Positions 13,001-23,973 are shown, numbered from the stretch's first letter. The stretch: 64,000 nucleotides of DNA from Litoditis marina (GCA_964036275.1 OZ038437.1:18024859-18088858); one strand, 5' to 3'. The notes: generated by a model from the sequence alone, not told the origin. Translations and numbers: made by a program.

Positions 13001-16000
13001 AAGGTACGGTAGTTTGGTTGAAATAGATGAGAAGGTACGGTAGTTTAGTTAGAAAGTTAGAAGGTACGGTAGTTTAGTTGAAATAGATGAGAAGGTACTT
13101 TAGTTTAGTTAGAAAGTTAGAAGGTACGGTAGTTTAGTTGAAATAGATGAAAAGGTACGGTAGTTAAGCTGAATGAATTTTGATCTCAACAATTTGTCGT
13201 TCACGTTGTATCGAGAGGAGGGGGAGGCGAGAAGGGAGACAGGGTACGGTAGTTGGTTAGATGAGAAGGGTTTAGTTAGAAGGTACTGTAGTTTAGTTGA
13301 ATTAGATGAGAAGGTACGGTAGTCTAGTTGAAATAGATGAGAAGGTACGGTAGTCACAGTTTTGCTAATATGGGAAATATTCGTCTATTTCTGATGTAAA
13401 ATCTTGGAGTTTGGCGTGTTCAGATTGGAAAACGGTTTTTCGGGTAAAAGACTCAAACCTTTCTGGTGTGTCAGTACAGTAGTGGTTTATTTTTTGACCT
13501 ACCCCAGCCCGTTTTTTCGCTTCCTAAAGAAGGTGTAGAAAACTTTTGAATCCATACTGTAGGTGTGCTGATCAAAAAAGCCGTACATCAATACATCTAC
13601 CTCTAATAAAGTAAGATCAAACTACAAATATGTTTTTTTCCAGCAATTCGTTGCCCAGGAGATTGTGACTGAGCCGACGATTCAGGATGAGGTCAAAGGT
13701 CGACGAAACGAGAAACTCGAGAAAGGACAATCGGCCACTCAGGTTAGAGAAAGGGGAGAGAGCACGTGATGAGAGAGACGCAGACATTGGTGTTAAATTC
13801 TGCAAAAAGGTGCAACTTATACTATTATTGTGAGGTTTGAGTTTAGAACCAAATTTCCGATTGCGATTTGGCGCGCGTTTCTCGCGTATTATTTTCTTTC
13901 AGATCTTTCAGAATTCCATGATTCCATGATTCTAGTAAATTCGCGTTCAAAGTACATGTTGAGGATGTTTCTCCCGCATAGTATTTGTACTGTTCGAAAG
14001 TACTGTATTTCCTTCTCTCACACGATCATTCATCTGTTTAGTGACGTTGAATGTGGGAGTACAGTAGTCGTGATTTTTTGACCTACCTCAGCCAGTTTTT
14101 TCTCTTTCGAAAAAAGTGTAGAAAAGTGTTATGAACGCAACAGCATTCGCGAGCGTTCAATGCAAAATTGCACATTTTCTGAGGTCTCAATACGTTTTCA
14201 CGTGCACAGTATTAATAACTTACGCAAAATCTAACGCAAAATGTAGTTTTTACCGTTGGTTTGAACGGTAACCTGATTTTATTTTCGGGTTACTTACAGG
14301 TTACTTGAAAAATAGGTTATCAGAAAAGGGTTAGGTTACCTAAAAACCCGGTTAGTTGAATAATTGGCCTATTCTGACATAATCAGTTGTTTGCAGGAGC
14401 CTCGTTCGTATCTGTTTCCCATGTTTTCCGAGAAGTCGGGCGGAAATCAATCGATTCGCATCATTGACACACCGGGTATCGGCGACACGAGGGGGTTACA
14501 ACACGACAAAAAGAATTTTCACAAAATTCTTCAGTATATTGCTGGCTTCGAGTGAGTTTGGGTAGATCAAAAAACGGCACAACATATTTATTCAAGAGCT
14601 TTCCAAAAAAAAGCAATTGTGTTAGAAGTTCGGCACCATCTATAGCAATTGACCTCCACAACAGATCAGAAAAAACAATATTCTACGGTATATTGCTGGG
14701 TTTGAGTGAGTTGAAGTAGATCAAAAATGAATGTTTTTTTCATGGGTAGTTGGAGCTCCTTGACGGATCAAATGAAAACGTTTAAGTAGATTTTCTTTTC
14801 TGGGAGAGGAATATTTCGAGATGTGACGCTTTCCAATTTTTGATATTTTCTTTTGTGTCCACCAGAAGGTAGTTTCGACTTAAAATGGGTTGAGAGTGAC
14901 ATGGGTGGTATTAACACCGGACGGAGTTACTACAAATCTATCTAGACCTTGGCTGCCACCAGCTCTCTGAAATTGAAATTCGCAGCCGGGTAAAGTTGTC
15001 GTCTTTCTCACGTTTTATGCTCACTTTTGCAGTTTTTCCCAATTACCATAGTCCAAATTTTACAAACCGTAACCTAAAATCTTGGAAATTCACCCAAAGT
15101 TACCGTAAATTGGACACATACCACTTGGAAAGTGTAGTTTTGGTTGAAATTATATATGTTCAGTGAACTTTCCGGAAGCGAAACTGGATTTTAACAATTT
15201 TGCCCCGGAAGACGGTGCGGTGAACATTGTTCACTATATTGCGTATCTTTTTCAGTGAGATCCACGCCATCTGTATTCTGGTGAAGCCAAATACCGCCCG
15301 TTTGACCTTGGCTTTCCGATTCTGCATCGATGAATTATTGGTTCATCTACATAAGTCGGCCAGCAAGAATATTCTGTTCTGTTTCACAAATACCCGTGGA
15401 ACCCTCTATAAACCGGGAGATACCCTTCCAACTCTCAGGGAACATCTCGTCAAGTTGGAAAAAGAACGCGGAATCAAGTTCGAGCTTGGAAAGTGGGTTT
15501 CTATCGGATATTTAGGGTTGTTAATCGAGTTTTGAGTGCGTTCAAACCACAAAATTTCGAGTTTGGACAAAAATTGAGCCTTCGAATTTTTTTAACTTAA
15601 CTAAACTAGTTGGGTGTTATAGATATTATAGAGGAATTTGTTCGAATATATGCAGTGAGTTAAAGAAAACGATTGTATTTCGCTGAGATGAGAAGTTTTT
15701 TGCAGCAAAAAAGTTTTTCTGGAAACTGGTTCGATTAGAAATTACTAGGGTAATTTTTTTAATTGTTGTTATTGATTGATTTAGGTCGACTCTTTTCTCG
15801 TTCGACAACGAAAGTTTCCGTTTTCTGTGTGCCTGCAAGGACGGATTTCCATTTTCCGAACTCGAAAGAGAGAATTTCGCCACCAGTTGGAAAAAGTCGG
15901 TTGAGGAGACTATGAGGTAAGAGAGAGAAAGAGAAGGATGAAGGGTTGGAATAGTAAGTTGAAATAGAAGAAGGAGAAATAAGGAAAGAGAAAGAAAGTG

Positions 16001-19000
16001 GCTTGGAGAGAGAGAGAGAGAGTGAGAGAGAAAGTGATACTGGAGTAGAGAGCAAGAGAAAGAGCGAGAAGAGGTGTGATGAGAAAGGTTGGGGAATGGA
16101 ATATTGATTAAAGGTAGAAAGAGAAGAGAGAGAGAGAGAGACTGTCGGTTGGGGAGACAGAGGAAGGGGAGAGGAAAAATACTCGAAAAAAGAGACGAGC
16201 GAGAGGGGAGAGATAGAGAGACGATAGAGGAATATGACTTTCTTTTCCAGACTTTTCTCCCGCATCGCCGAGCTTTCCGCCCATCCAGTGAGGGAAACCC
16301 TTTGTCTGAACAACGCCAGATCAGTCATTCTTTCCCTTTCTCGACCCTTGGCCGACATTTCTCGCGAGCAGAGTATCACCGAGAGAGTCGTTGCACAGAA
16401 GAAATACGAGGTACGAAATGGAGTTGTAACAAGTCATAATATTGTAGTTTGGTCTCATCCATAGGGTGGTGATACAGAAGAAATATGAGGTTCGTAAAGT
16501 AGATACTTGCCGAGTACGAGTTTTAGTTTGCTCTCTTCACGGCCAATTACACATGCAACCAGGTTGCATGCAAACAAAATGTGTAAAGACGGTTCGGCTG
16601 GTTTTCAAATGCAACCGAAAGCAACCAAATTGCAGTAACAACAGGAAAGTGTCCAAAAATTGAGTGTTTGGTTGCATTTGAAAAGCGATCAAAAGCAGCC
16701 CGGTTGCATGTGGTAAGCAACCAAATTTTCTTAACACATGCAACCCGGTTGCATTTTGGTTGCATGAAACCTGGTTGCATGTGTAAACCGCCTCTCTTCA
16801 CACAACACTGTAGTTAGTTGTGGTTTTCATTTCTTTCGAACAGAGCATCAGCAAAAGTGTTCATATAGGAATCGATTGAGGAGTTGTAGCAAACGTCGTA
16901 AAATTGTAGTTTGATCTCATGAGCAGAGTCGTCGCACAGAAGAATTATGGGGTCCGAACTTGAATTGTACTTTTATTCGAAAACTAGTTGTATTTTGATC
17001 TCTGCTTGCCATATTGTATGGATCTATCTCTGCGCGGTGTGGAAGGCGGTATACTTCTTTTTTGATGCTGTGCCGTGAGCAAACAAGTACTTCTATTAAG
17101 CCACTCGTGCCAGGTTTTTGGTCGAGAAAACAACGTATTTTTGATTTACACTGAATTTGACCAAATTTTTTGCGTATTTCAGATCAAAGAACGCGAGAAG
17201 GAGATCAAGCGGTTGGAAAAGGATCTCTATACGGAAATGGTTGGTTGGGTACTTACTAGACATAACTATACTTTATTTAGAGCTCTTTTCGAGCTTTTCC
17301 CTACTAAAACCGTTTCAATTAGCTAACTCTAATATGACCCTTTTCAGAAAAACGCCTATTGAACACATTACCTTAATTTATCGATGTCCAATAGTTGTCC
17401 AGGTGTACTGTATATCCTATTTCATCTGTGTTTTCCTCCCCAGACCCTGACTCGAAAAGTACCGATGAGTTACCATCGTACCGTTTGTGCGTACACCAGC
17501 TAGATTTTTGTAAACTCCGACTAGTAATTCTAGAGTATTAAATTTGTTTGGGTCTTGCAACAGTAAGTTTTAAAATGTGGAATGTCTGGTTAAGTGTACT
17601 GTATATCCTGTTTCATCTGTGTTTCAACTTCAGACCCTGACCTGTATTGTTCCTATATGTACACGAACCGGCGAATTATATGTCTCACCGGTTTTTTTCG
17701 GTAACCATTTTTTAGGTAATCGATAGCTCCTTGTTTACGGTTACTGTATATCCTGTTTCATCTGTGTTTTCCATTTCAGACTCTGACCCGAAAAGTTCCC
17801 ACGAGTTATCCGCGCACTGTTTGCGCGTCTGCCAAGTGTGTGGATCACAGAAGATTCAGTGCCGATCCGAATGCTGAGATGGAGGTACCGTTTTATAATG
17901 TGTCAGATAATTTTAGATCGATTTTAGATAATGTGTCAGATAATTTTAGATGTAAACGGAATGAAAGTTAATTCCGCAATCAATTTCCGTTTTCTGTACG
18001 AAATGGGTGAAAATACTTTAAAAAAACTTGACTTATCACTGAAATTCTGTTTTATATTCGCGTTCGATTCTAGCGTTCAGTGTTTCGCCTCTGACTATCA
18101 CAAGGGGGTATTCCCTAGAAAGCTATATGAGGTGTTATTGTCAAATTGTAGAAACGTCTTTTATTGTAGCTTGGGAAGTAATCCCTTGACGGACTACTAG
18201 GAAGGCATGACTGTTGTCTACTTTAGAGCGCGTAGTCAACATCCTTTTCCCAGCTAGGGATTCTATTGTAGTATTACCACTACTCAAATCCTTTCTCTCT
18301 TCGGAACAAGAGATCCTAGATATCGATTACCGATAACGACAGATAGGTAATTGTGAAATTACACAACTACAGTTCTTGAATGTGAGTATGTTTATTAGAT
18401 GACTTTGATCTCGAATAACTTCAGGATCTCATCTTAGCATTTCGAACCTTTAACACTCTATATGCTATCACTGGCGGTTCTCATCAGTAGATGACCAGTG
18501 TGTATTCGATTCTTCTTAATCAAATACATTTAGAGGTTAGAACGCAAAGATTGAGACGCAAGACCGTCTTTCATCCAAGCTAACGACCACTCTGATAGAG
18601 CGCCGTTCCAACTAGAATGAAAGCGTTCATTTTCCTCTTGAGGTGGCGTTTTGGTTTAAGCCACGCCCACTTGGGGCGCTGCCAATATCGATTTCGGCAC
18701 GTACTGTCTGATTAGACTCAGAGAACGCGCATCAACGATCAAACCATCAAGAATCAAACTAAAAGACTTAGCAATCTCTTACATGCCCCTCCTTCTTTCA
18801 AGCAATTCCACTTGCGTAACATTACCCTCTCTTCACATCTCCCCCCTTTCGAACCAGCACTCACACTGTGCGTTCTCAAACACTGAACACTGACACCTCC
18901 TTGTCAAGCCAAAATAATGTGATACCAAGACCATCGAAAAATCTGCGTACACAATGTCCGAGTCCCATGCATGGTGAATGTGCGCACACATTGACAAGCC

Positions 19001-22000
19001 CCTTGCCTCTCAACAACTCACGCCATTGGTATGGGCCTACTCTGCTACCTCATCCAACTTTCCGGCCGTGGTTCTGAGCTGCACCATACCGACTAATGCT
19101 CTATACCATTCAGGTAATAGCAAAGACAAACTATTTTGCTTGACCAACCAACCAAGAGTCTCTTCCACGAGCGGAAACATCTTGTTTTCAACTAGTGTTC
19201 ATTTCACTGAAGAGTAAATTAGTTGACAGAGAATTTCTTCAAGACCGGAAACCTCGTATTTGCCAACTTAGGGTTTTCTGAAAAATCAGAATCATTGCAC
19301 ACTGATGACCGTGTACATCGCAAGCTTCTTAAAGATACAAGACTATCTTTGATTATTTCCATATGAATCCCTGGACAGATTTCAAAAAGAGAGAAAAATC
19401 ATAGGCTGACCCATTACTTCGATGCAAAAAAGTCAAAATACCTAGATTTCCTTGATCAATTGAAATTTGTTCCAGCTAGACCGTGGCAAAAATCATCTCG
19501 ATACTTCGCAATTGGAATTTAATAGCATAGTCAAACCATTGCTGTGCACCCTAGACAATGCGTGCATTGGAGTGACAATCGAAGAATACAGACTATTCCC
19601 GATGTTGTTTTGAAATCGCCAGACCGATTCTGTCAAAAACAACTTTCACGATAAACCATCGTACTCAACCATTCGAAGAAACTATCTGGACCAGTAAGTG
19701 GTTCGGCCCCCATGTCAAATTGTTTCTACAATTTGACATTATTTGTTTTCAAGAGTTTTCTGTTGGGCGAAGTTTGTAAGAAATGTGATGAATGAGCATG
19801 GTGTCTCGTGCATAAGTAGACAAATATATGTGACAATATATTGTTATTACCAACTGTCTGCAGGTTGTCTACAAAACCGTTTGTCACGAGAAGTGCTCGC
19901 AGCGGATCCCGGTTAGTTTTCGTTTCAGGGTTCGTATAATACGGGAGCCACATTTCTAGTAATAAAAATTGATTGCGATGCCTTTTTTGAGAGATGTAAA
20001 AACTTTTGGGCTTAAAGTAGGACGATTATGTGGACCGATACCGCTGCATCGATCTGTTCAGCTGCAATTGAAGAATGTATAGCAGTTTAGAGGACTGAAG
20101 CTATTGCGATTGGACCACATAGTCTTCCTTCTTTAACCACCGTCCAGTGATTAGCTCGACAGAGTACTTAGAAGATGAAAAACGTTCAATTTTCTATTGA
20201 AGTCATTAACCGTCTATATTGCAAGATCATGGTACAGTTGTAGTGTGAACTCTATACACGTCATGAGGCTTGAGGCTCAAACTACAAATACACTAGGATG
20301 GGATTACCGATTACGTACACCTTGGCTTGCTTTCGAAAGAGCTAACCCTGTTAAATATGTATAACTAACTTTAATATTTTTCCAGCTCTCTACCCATCCT
20401 TTGACCCAGCTGCAACAGTGTCAGGCGATGCGGGGATCGGCTGGCAATACGTGTGCCAGCTGCGGCTGTCAGTGGTCCTGTCACATGCATATTCAGCACG
20501 GATACACGGAGAGTCGCGAGAAGGTAGGTCAAAACGGAAATATATTTTTTTTTCAATATAGTTACAGTGAATGATAATGATTAAGAGAGAGAAGTGGAGT
20601 TTAGCCCCCCCCCCCCCCCCCCCCCCAACATACCTACTCTGCTTCCTCTGAGAAAAAAAAAACGGAGAATTAAGGTCTTTTTAGAGCCAAAATTTGCATT
20701 TTAACGTATTTTATTTCCTTTGAAAGATTCTTTCTTCGAGCAAAACCGCAAATGCGAAGTTTAAATGTAAACTCAGTCTTGAGAATGTTTGAGCAAATGA
20801 CCTCTTATTGTTTATCTTCCACAAATAACAAACTTTTTTCAAGTGTTGTTGAATCAAAGTTGTCGTTCCAGGTCATTGATGGGACCGTGAGCGCCATGAT
20901 TGAGCAGAAACGGCGCGACATCAGAGACAATGAAGCGTTCATTTCGAACAAAAGTGCTGTGGTGGGTCTCTCTTAGGGTTGTTTATCGAGTTCAAAATTT
21001 CGAGTTTTGGGAAATTTCGAGTTTTCGAGTTTGGCGAAAAATCGAGTTCTCGAGTTTTGGGAAATTTCGAGTTTCGAGTTCGACTCGACTCGAAAATTTT
21101 CGAGTCGAGTCGAGTTTTGAGTGTTTTTGGACCCAAAAGATACATTTTTCGAGTCCGAAATTTTGATTTTCGAGTTTTCGCGTTCGAAATTTCGAATTTT
21201 CGAGTTTTCGAGTTTGGCGAAAAATCGAGTTTTCGAGTTTTGGAAAAAGTTTCGAGTTCGACTGAACTCGAAAATTTTCGAGTTTTTTCGAGTCGAGTCG
21301 AGTTTCGAGTTCGAGTTTAACAACCCTAGTCTCTCTCCCTCTCTTTCTCTCTCCCTTTCCTCTTCTCTCTCAATTTACTTCTCTCTCTTTCCCTCTTTCT
21401 CTCTCAATTCCTTTTTCTCTCTTTTCCTCTTCTTTCTCTGTTTCTCTCTCGCTCTCTCATCTTCACCCTTACCTTTTTGTTACGCCCCCTCCTCTCTCTC
21501 TCTCTCACTCTCTCTATTTCTCTATTTCCAGCTGTCCAAACTGTCCGAGGATTCCCTGTTATTGACAGCCTTCTCCACGGAATTCGCGTCTTTTCTCTCG
21601 AGAAATGCCATTCTTCCCTATAATGAATCGTACCGAGAATACATTGAGCAGCTCATCAAAGAAGAGGTATTTCGAGGGAAATGTTTACTTTTAAGAGTAA
21701 ACTTTTATTAAAGCTATTTATTATTGTGAACAACAAGACTTGCGAGTCAAATACTAACGATTTTCTTACAAATTATTGGCAAATCGTCGAAAAACGATAT
21801 CCATATCTCGAAATTTGGCTTTTCAACTACATTCAAAGCCATACGTTAATCAATACGTATAGTTCGCGTAACTACCCGCGTAAAACTATGAATCTAGTTG
21901 AAAAAGGATGTGAACTATTCTAAACTGAACGAATCTTTTTTTAGCGTGAGAAGATCTCTCTGGATGGTCCGAGTCAATTGTTGATGGAGTTGGAGAAATG

Positions 22001-23158
22001 CAAGGAGGAGTATGAGCAACATGTAAGATAGAATAATCAATATTATTATACTTTTACATTACTTTCATTTCTTTCTAGTTTTATGGCTCGAATTGAACAG
22101 TGCTAATTTGGTGGCGCATATTGAAGAAATACAACTTTAGAGGGTGTAAATGCGTCAGTAAAGGTTAACAGAGCTTGTTGAAACATTATTTGAATCACGT
22201 AGAGTTCAAAAGTTGAATACGAAGAGAAAGCAAAATGATTCGAAAGCGCCGAGCGAAATGTATTGCAAATAGTTACAATAGATTTGTGGTGTTGCTTTAG
22301 AATAATAATAATGATAATAATAATAATAATAATGATAATAATGATAATGATAATAATAATAATGATAATAATAATTTTCTATAAGGTTCATCTCCTCGTA
22401 TTTTCAGGTGCTGATTCTACAAAAGAGTCTCGCGTCGAAGTCCTTTTCTTCCCATTCAATCGATGACGTCACAAATATGATCGAGGAGCTGCAGCAGAGA
22501 TGTGCCAACGGGTGTTACAGTCAGTATGTCAAGGTAGGACACTTTAGGGAGGGACTAAATAAGTTTTGTAGTTTGACCTCGAAGAAATGGGATCAGACTA
22601 CATACACAGCTAGATAGGGAACGTATGCACTGCATAAGCCTGCTTTGGAAAGTGCGAATGCTATAGATGTTGAAAGTTTTACTGGTAGAGATCAACGGAA
22701 GTGGTGTTGTGTCCCACACCGTTTCTCACTGAATATAAGTTCCAAAAAATCTGATCCTGAAATAGGGAGTGAAAACTGCCGCAATCAGTTATACTGAAAA
22801 GGTTCTCTGAATTGGTATGGAGAATGTGATCCACACCAAAGTTTGTTTCACAAATATGATAAGAATGATAGAATATGTATTCAATTCTATCATTTGTATC
22901 TAATATTCAAAGTATTGAAAATTGGAACATTATACACAATATATTATAATATGAATAGAATATGATTCTCACCATATTTTGTACAGTATTTTATTTCACA
23001 AATATGATACAAATGATATAATATCTATTCAGAACCTTCCTCTTCTCTCCGCCTCCACCCTTGCTGACAACCGGGATGTCGTCTCTTTGAACGCCCATTC
23101 CAGCTGGTTCGCCCGCGACGGAAAGTTCTCGGAGCACACCAGAAATGCACAATGGTAG
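7013..23158 (+). CDS. Large AIG1-like GTPase with Cys/His-rich module (gene 2, complete)
   Basis: Exons: 7013-7034, 7788-7934, 8387-8512, 10465-10591, 10881-10981, 11503-11626, 12215-12349, 12814-13003, 13644-13742, 14397-14551, 15256-15492, 15785-15916, 16251-16410, 17183-17239, 17780-17884, 19864-19911, 20386-20523, 20872-20961, 21532-21666, 21945-22022, 22408-22533, 23033-23158. They sum to 2658 nt, 885 codons plus stop, every phase closing. Residues 1-260 are unrecognised and charged; the G-domain follows with P-loop GETGVGKS (272-279), DTPGIGD (from 381) and a TNTRG motif (453-457) where G4 should be. A Cys/His module follows: C619/C624, C646/C650, C667, C678/C681/C683/C687, H688/H690/H693. 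The end is helical. The ATG follows an acceptor at 6979, so a 5'UTR intron is likely. The role is unknown; AIG1/GIMAP-type relatives act at membranes, but that is family inference. The e3 donor (GTTATG) is the weakest junction. Confidence 0.88.
7228..7595 (-). mobile_element. G-run MITE, copy 1 (8-bp target duplication)
   Basis: 368-bp element with ends GGGAAAATTGA and TTAATGTTCCC, flanked by the perfect 8-bp duplication CAGTCCTT (7220-7227 and 7596-7603). The interior holds many G or C runs of 6-13. It lies in the first intron of GTPase gene 2. The strand call is relative: this copy is opposite to copy 2. An 8-bp duplication fits hAT-type transposition. Confidence 0.85.
7659..7745 (+). mobile_element. 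TTAA-type MITE, decayed copy 8
   Basis: AAAGAAGGACGCCTATGTGGAC and TTCAATTGCAGTTTACAGTC survive; the right end is lost. It lies between the G-run MITE and exon 7788. Confidence 0.55.
8349..8375. repeat. (TA)n microsatellite
   Basis: About 13 TA units, 11 nt before GTPase exon 8387. Confidence 0.9.
8899..9138. mobile_element. TATAGTCTGTTTCACC-ended MITE, copy 1
   Basis: 240 bp with inverted ends TATAGTCTGTTTCACC...CCTACAGTAATC and GATTACTGTAGAAGG...GGTGGAACAGACTATA; TA target. Intron 3 of GTPase gene 2. Confidence 0.75.
9745..10257 (-). mobile_element. TTAAAGGGGGACAG-ended element containing a 24-bp perfect palindrome, copy 1
   Basis: Ends are TTAAAGGAGGACAGAA and the inverted TTTCCTTTCTGTCCCCCTTT; without the nested insertion it is about 190 bp. 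At 9771-9794 lies TTTAGGTACCCC followed directly by its exact reverse complement. A second copy is at 41554-41757. Confidence 0.7.
9799..10110. mobile_element. GGCCAATTC-ended MITE, GGTTCGG-iterated type
   Basis: 312 bp from GGCCAATTCACTGGAGAACC to the inverted end CAGTGAATTCGCC, flanked by a perfect 9-bp duplication CTAAACATA (9790-9798, 10111-10119). The interior repeats GAACCG/CGGTTC in both orientations, so the whole can fold on itself. It is inserted in the larger TTAA-type element at 9745-10257, in intron 3 of GTPase gene 2. Confidence 0.9.
12362..12800 (+). repeat. GA-rich intron
   Basis: Purine-rich GAGAGA tracts at both ends of the intron before the P-loop exon, with an inverted TGTAGTTTGATCC-like motif (12632-12643) between. 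Confidence 0.8.
13003..13350 (+). repeat. Tandem array of donor-site-like units after GTPase exon 12814-13003
   Basis: About ten copies of AGAAGGTACGGTAGTTTAGT-like units of ~30-38 bp begin at the real donor (AAG|GTACGG) and fill the first 350 bp of the intron. A decayed copy of the exon edge (TTCACGTTGTATCGAGAGGA) is at 13200-13243. Confidence 0.8.
14229..14370 (-). mobile_element. GGTTACC-type MITE, half copy
   Basis: It begins inside the conserved AACGCAAAATG...TTTTTACCGTT centre and keeps only the right half, ending GGTTAGTTGAATAATTGGCC. The functional acceptor of GTPase exon 14397-14551 follows 26 nt later. Confidence 0.75.
14673..14725 (+). pseudogene. Decayed copy of GTPase exon 14397-14551 edge and donor
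   Basis: TATATTGCTGGGTTTGAGTG and AAGTAGATCAAAAATG repeat the real TATATTGCTGGCTTCGAGTG and GGGTAGATCAAAAAAC about 152 bp downstream. Confidence 0.75.
15917..16250 (+). repeat. Almost pure polypurine intron
   Basis: The whole 334-bp intron is GA-rich apart from the acceptor TTTCTTTTCCAG. The long - strand open frame across it is a low-complexity artefact. Confidence 0.85.
16466..16985 (+). pseudogene. Two decayed copies of GTPase exon 16251-16410 edge
   Basis: 16469-16495 (ATACAGAAGAAATATGAGGT) and 16918-16955 (GTCGTCGCACAGAAGAATTA) copy the real GTCGTTGCACAGAAGAAATA|CGAG and the first ~60 nt of intron, including GTAGTTTGATCTCAT. The GGTTGCAT MITE later entered between them. Confidence 0.7.
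16541..16792. mobile_element. GGCCAATTA-ended MITE, GGTTGCAT-iterated type
   Basis: 252 bp, left end GGCCAATTACACATGCAACC and right end the inverted GGCGGTTTACACATGCAACC, with a perfect 9-bp duplication TCTCTTCAC (16532-16540, 16793-16801). ATGCAACC/GGTTGCAT recurs through the interior. Located in intron 13 of GTPase gene 2. Confidence 0.9.
17401..17660 (+). pseudogene. Two decayed acceptor-plus-exon copies upstream of GTPase exon 17780-17884
   Basis: 17402-17511 and 17591-17660 repeat TGTACTGTATATCCT.TTTCAT and ACCCTGACTCGAAAAGTACC-type exon sequence. Copy one reads in frame for 18 codons (to ACT CGA AAA GTA...) and then hits TAG; copy two degrades after ~25 nt. The real exon is the third unit. 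Confidence 0.8.
17885..19863 (+). other. 1979-bp intron unique to GTPase gene 2
   Basis: It splits the Cys module between ...ADPNAEME and VVYKTVCHEKC, where gene 1 has one continuous exon. It contains a 24-nt direct repeat (17895, 17929), a C-rich unassigned stretch (18580-19220) and a perfect small hairpin TGTCAAATTGT/ACAATTTGACA at 19713-19738. No coding match recognised. Confidence 0.7.
20012..20136 (+). mobile_element. TTAA-flanked MITE, copy 2
   Basis: TTAAAGTAGGACGATTATG to CTTCTTTAA, in the GTPase gene 2 intron after exon 19864-19911. Confidence 0.8.
20605..20626 (+). repeat. Run of 22 cytosines
   Basis: Uninterrupted C tract in the GTPase intron before exon 20872. Confidence 0.95.
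20972..21328. mobile_element. TAGGGTTGTT-ended element built from TTCGAG iterations
   Basis: Ends TAGGGTTGTTTATCGAG and inverted TAGGGTTGTTAAACTCGA, with GTCTCT on both outer flanks. The interior is almost only TTTCGAGTTTTCGAG and its inverse. It begins 5 nt after the donor hexamer of GTPase exon 20872-20961. Confidence 0.75.
21329..21530 (+). repeat. CT-rich tract
   Basis: Polypyrimidine stretch running into the acceptor of GTPase exon 21532. Confidence 0.85.
22301..22380 (+). repeat. (AAT/GAT)n trinucleotide repeat
   Basis: AATAATAATGATAATAATAA pattern in the intron before exon 22408. Confidence 0.9.
22566..22606. repeat. Micro inverted repeat TGTAGTTTGATC, example
   Basis: TTGTAGTTTGACCTCG...GGGATCAGACTACATAC folds on itself in 41 bp. 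The same word pair occurs at 39714-39779, 45281-45338 and 56366-56440, and single arms lie near 16443, 16909, 20276, 29380, 43219 and 53808. Confidence 0.65.
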
Positions 23159-23841
23159 ATCAAAATTGAGACAGTTCCAGTTATTTTTGAAGTTTTCAGG
23201 TCAATCATTTTCTTTAAATACTTGACCGAACTGGTCGATTTGACTTTCTCACTGCATTGTTTTATTTTATCACGGTTCTCGTAGATCAAAAGTCAATTTT
23301 ATGAAGTTTTGTCGCTTTTCTTTGGTTAGATTTGAATATAACTAACTTTTGCTCGAAGTAATCGCTAGTTTTTTTTCTATTCTGATACATTTTGCGAAAT
23401 GGTAAGTTTTTTCACTTTGTTAGTCCTCAATTATGTTTATTTTCACTTTTTTTCTGAAGCTTTGCTCAGATTTTTGTCTTCGTTCGATTTTGGTAGAATG
23501 CATTGAGACAATGCCTTGTTGTACATAGACTTTTTCAAGTTATTCACAATTTGTGTAGTTCAAGATTTGCATGTTTACTCTGTTGTATTGTTGAAAATTA
23601 AATTTTGTTGTTTAAAAAACTTTCCATCAACCAAACATGATTTAAAGAGTTTTTATACAAATAGATAATGACAAAATGAATTGGTGAAAAAATATATGTA
23701 CAACTTCAAATTCGGATCTCTAATTCACCAGTCAATTAGAAAAATTGAAACGGGAGTTAAAATAAGATTATGACATGTCAACACAATTAGACCAGAAAAA
23801 AGTAAAAAACATAACAAAAACTAATAAGTAAACTAAACTAG

Positions 23842-23973
23842 TATACCAGGAGCTAATTGAATAGTCACGTAATATAAGCATTCCAATGAGGCAACGTGCA
23901 CTTTATCATTGCGTTTCTGAGTTCTGCTGTGTTTAACATGTTCCATGTGACTATGCAATTGACTAACAGTATA
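23842..23973 (+). mobile_element. TA-MITE copy 1
   Basis: About 130 bp, TA-flanked. Family consensus: TACTAGAAGTAAATTGAATAG at the left, CATCGTGCACTTTGTCATTG in the middle, CAATTGACTAACAGTA at the right; the ends are imperfect inverted repeats. The TA target suggests a Tc1/mariner-type helper. Confidence 0.85.

Noticed and set aside
15759..16379. 206-codon open frame on the - strand
   Set aside because: It is the complement of a GA-rich intron and two real + strand exons; its S/L/F-rich product is low complexity.
18868..19217. Open frames in the unique GTPase gene 2 intron
   Set aside because: No recognisable motif and no splice-compatible phase; kept only as unassigned sequence.
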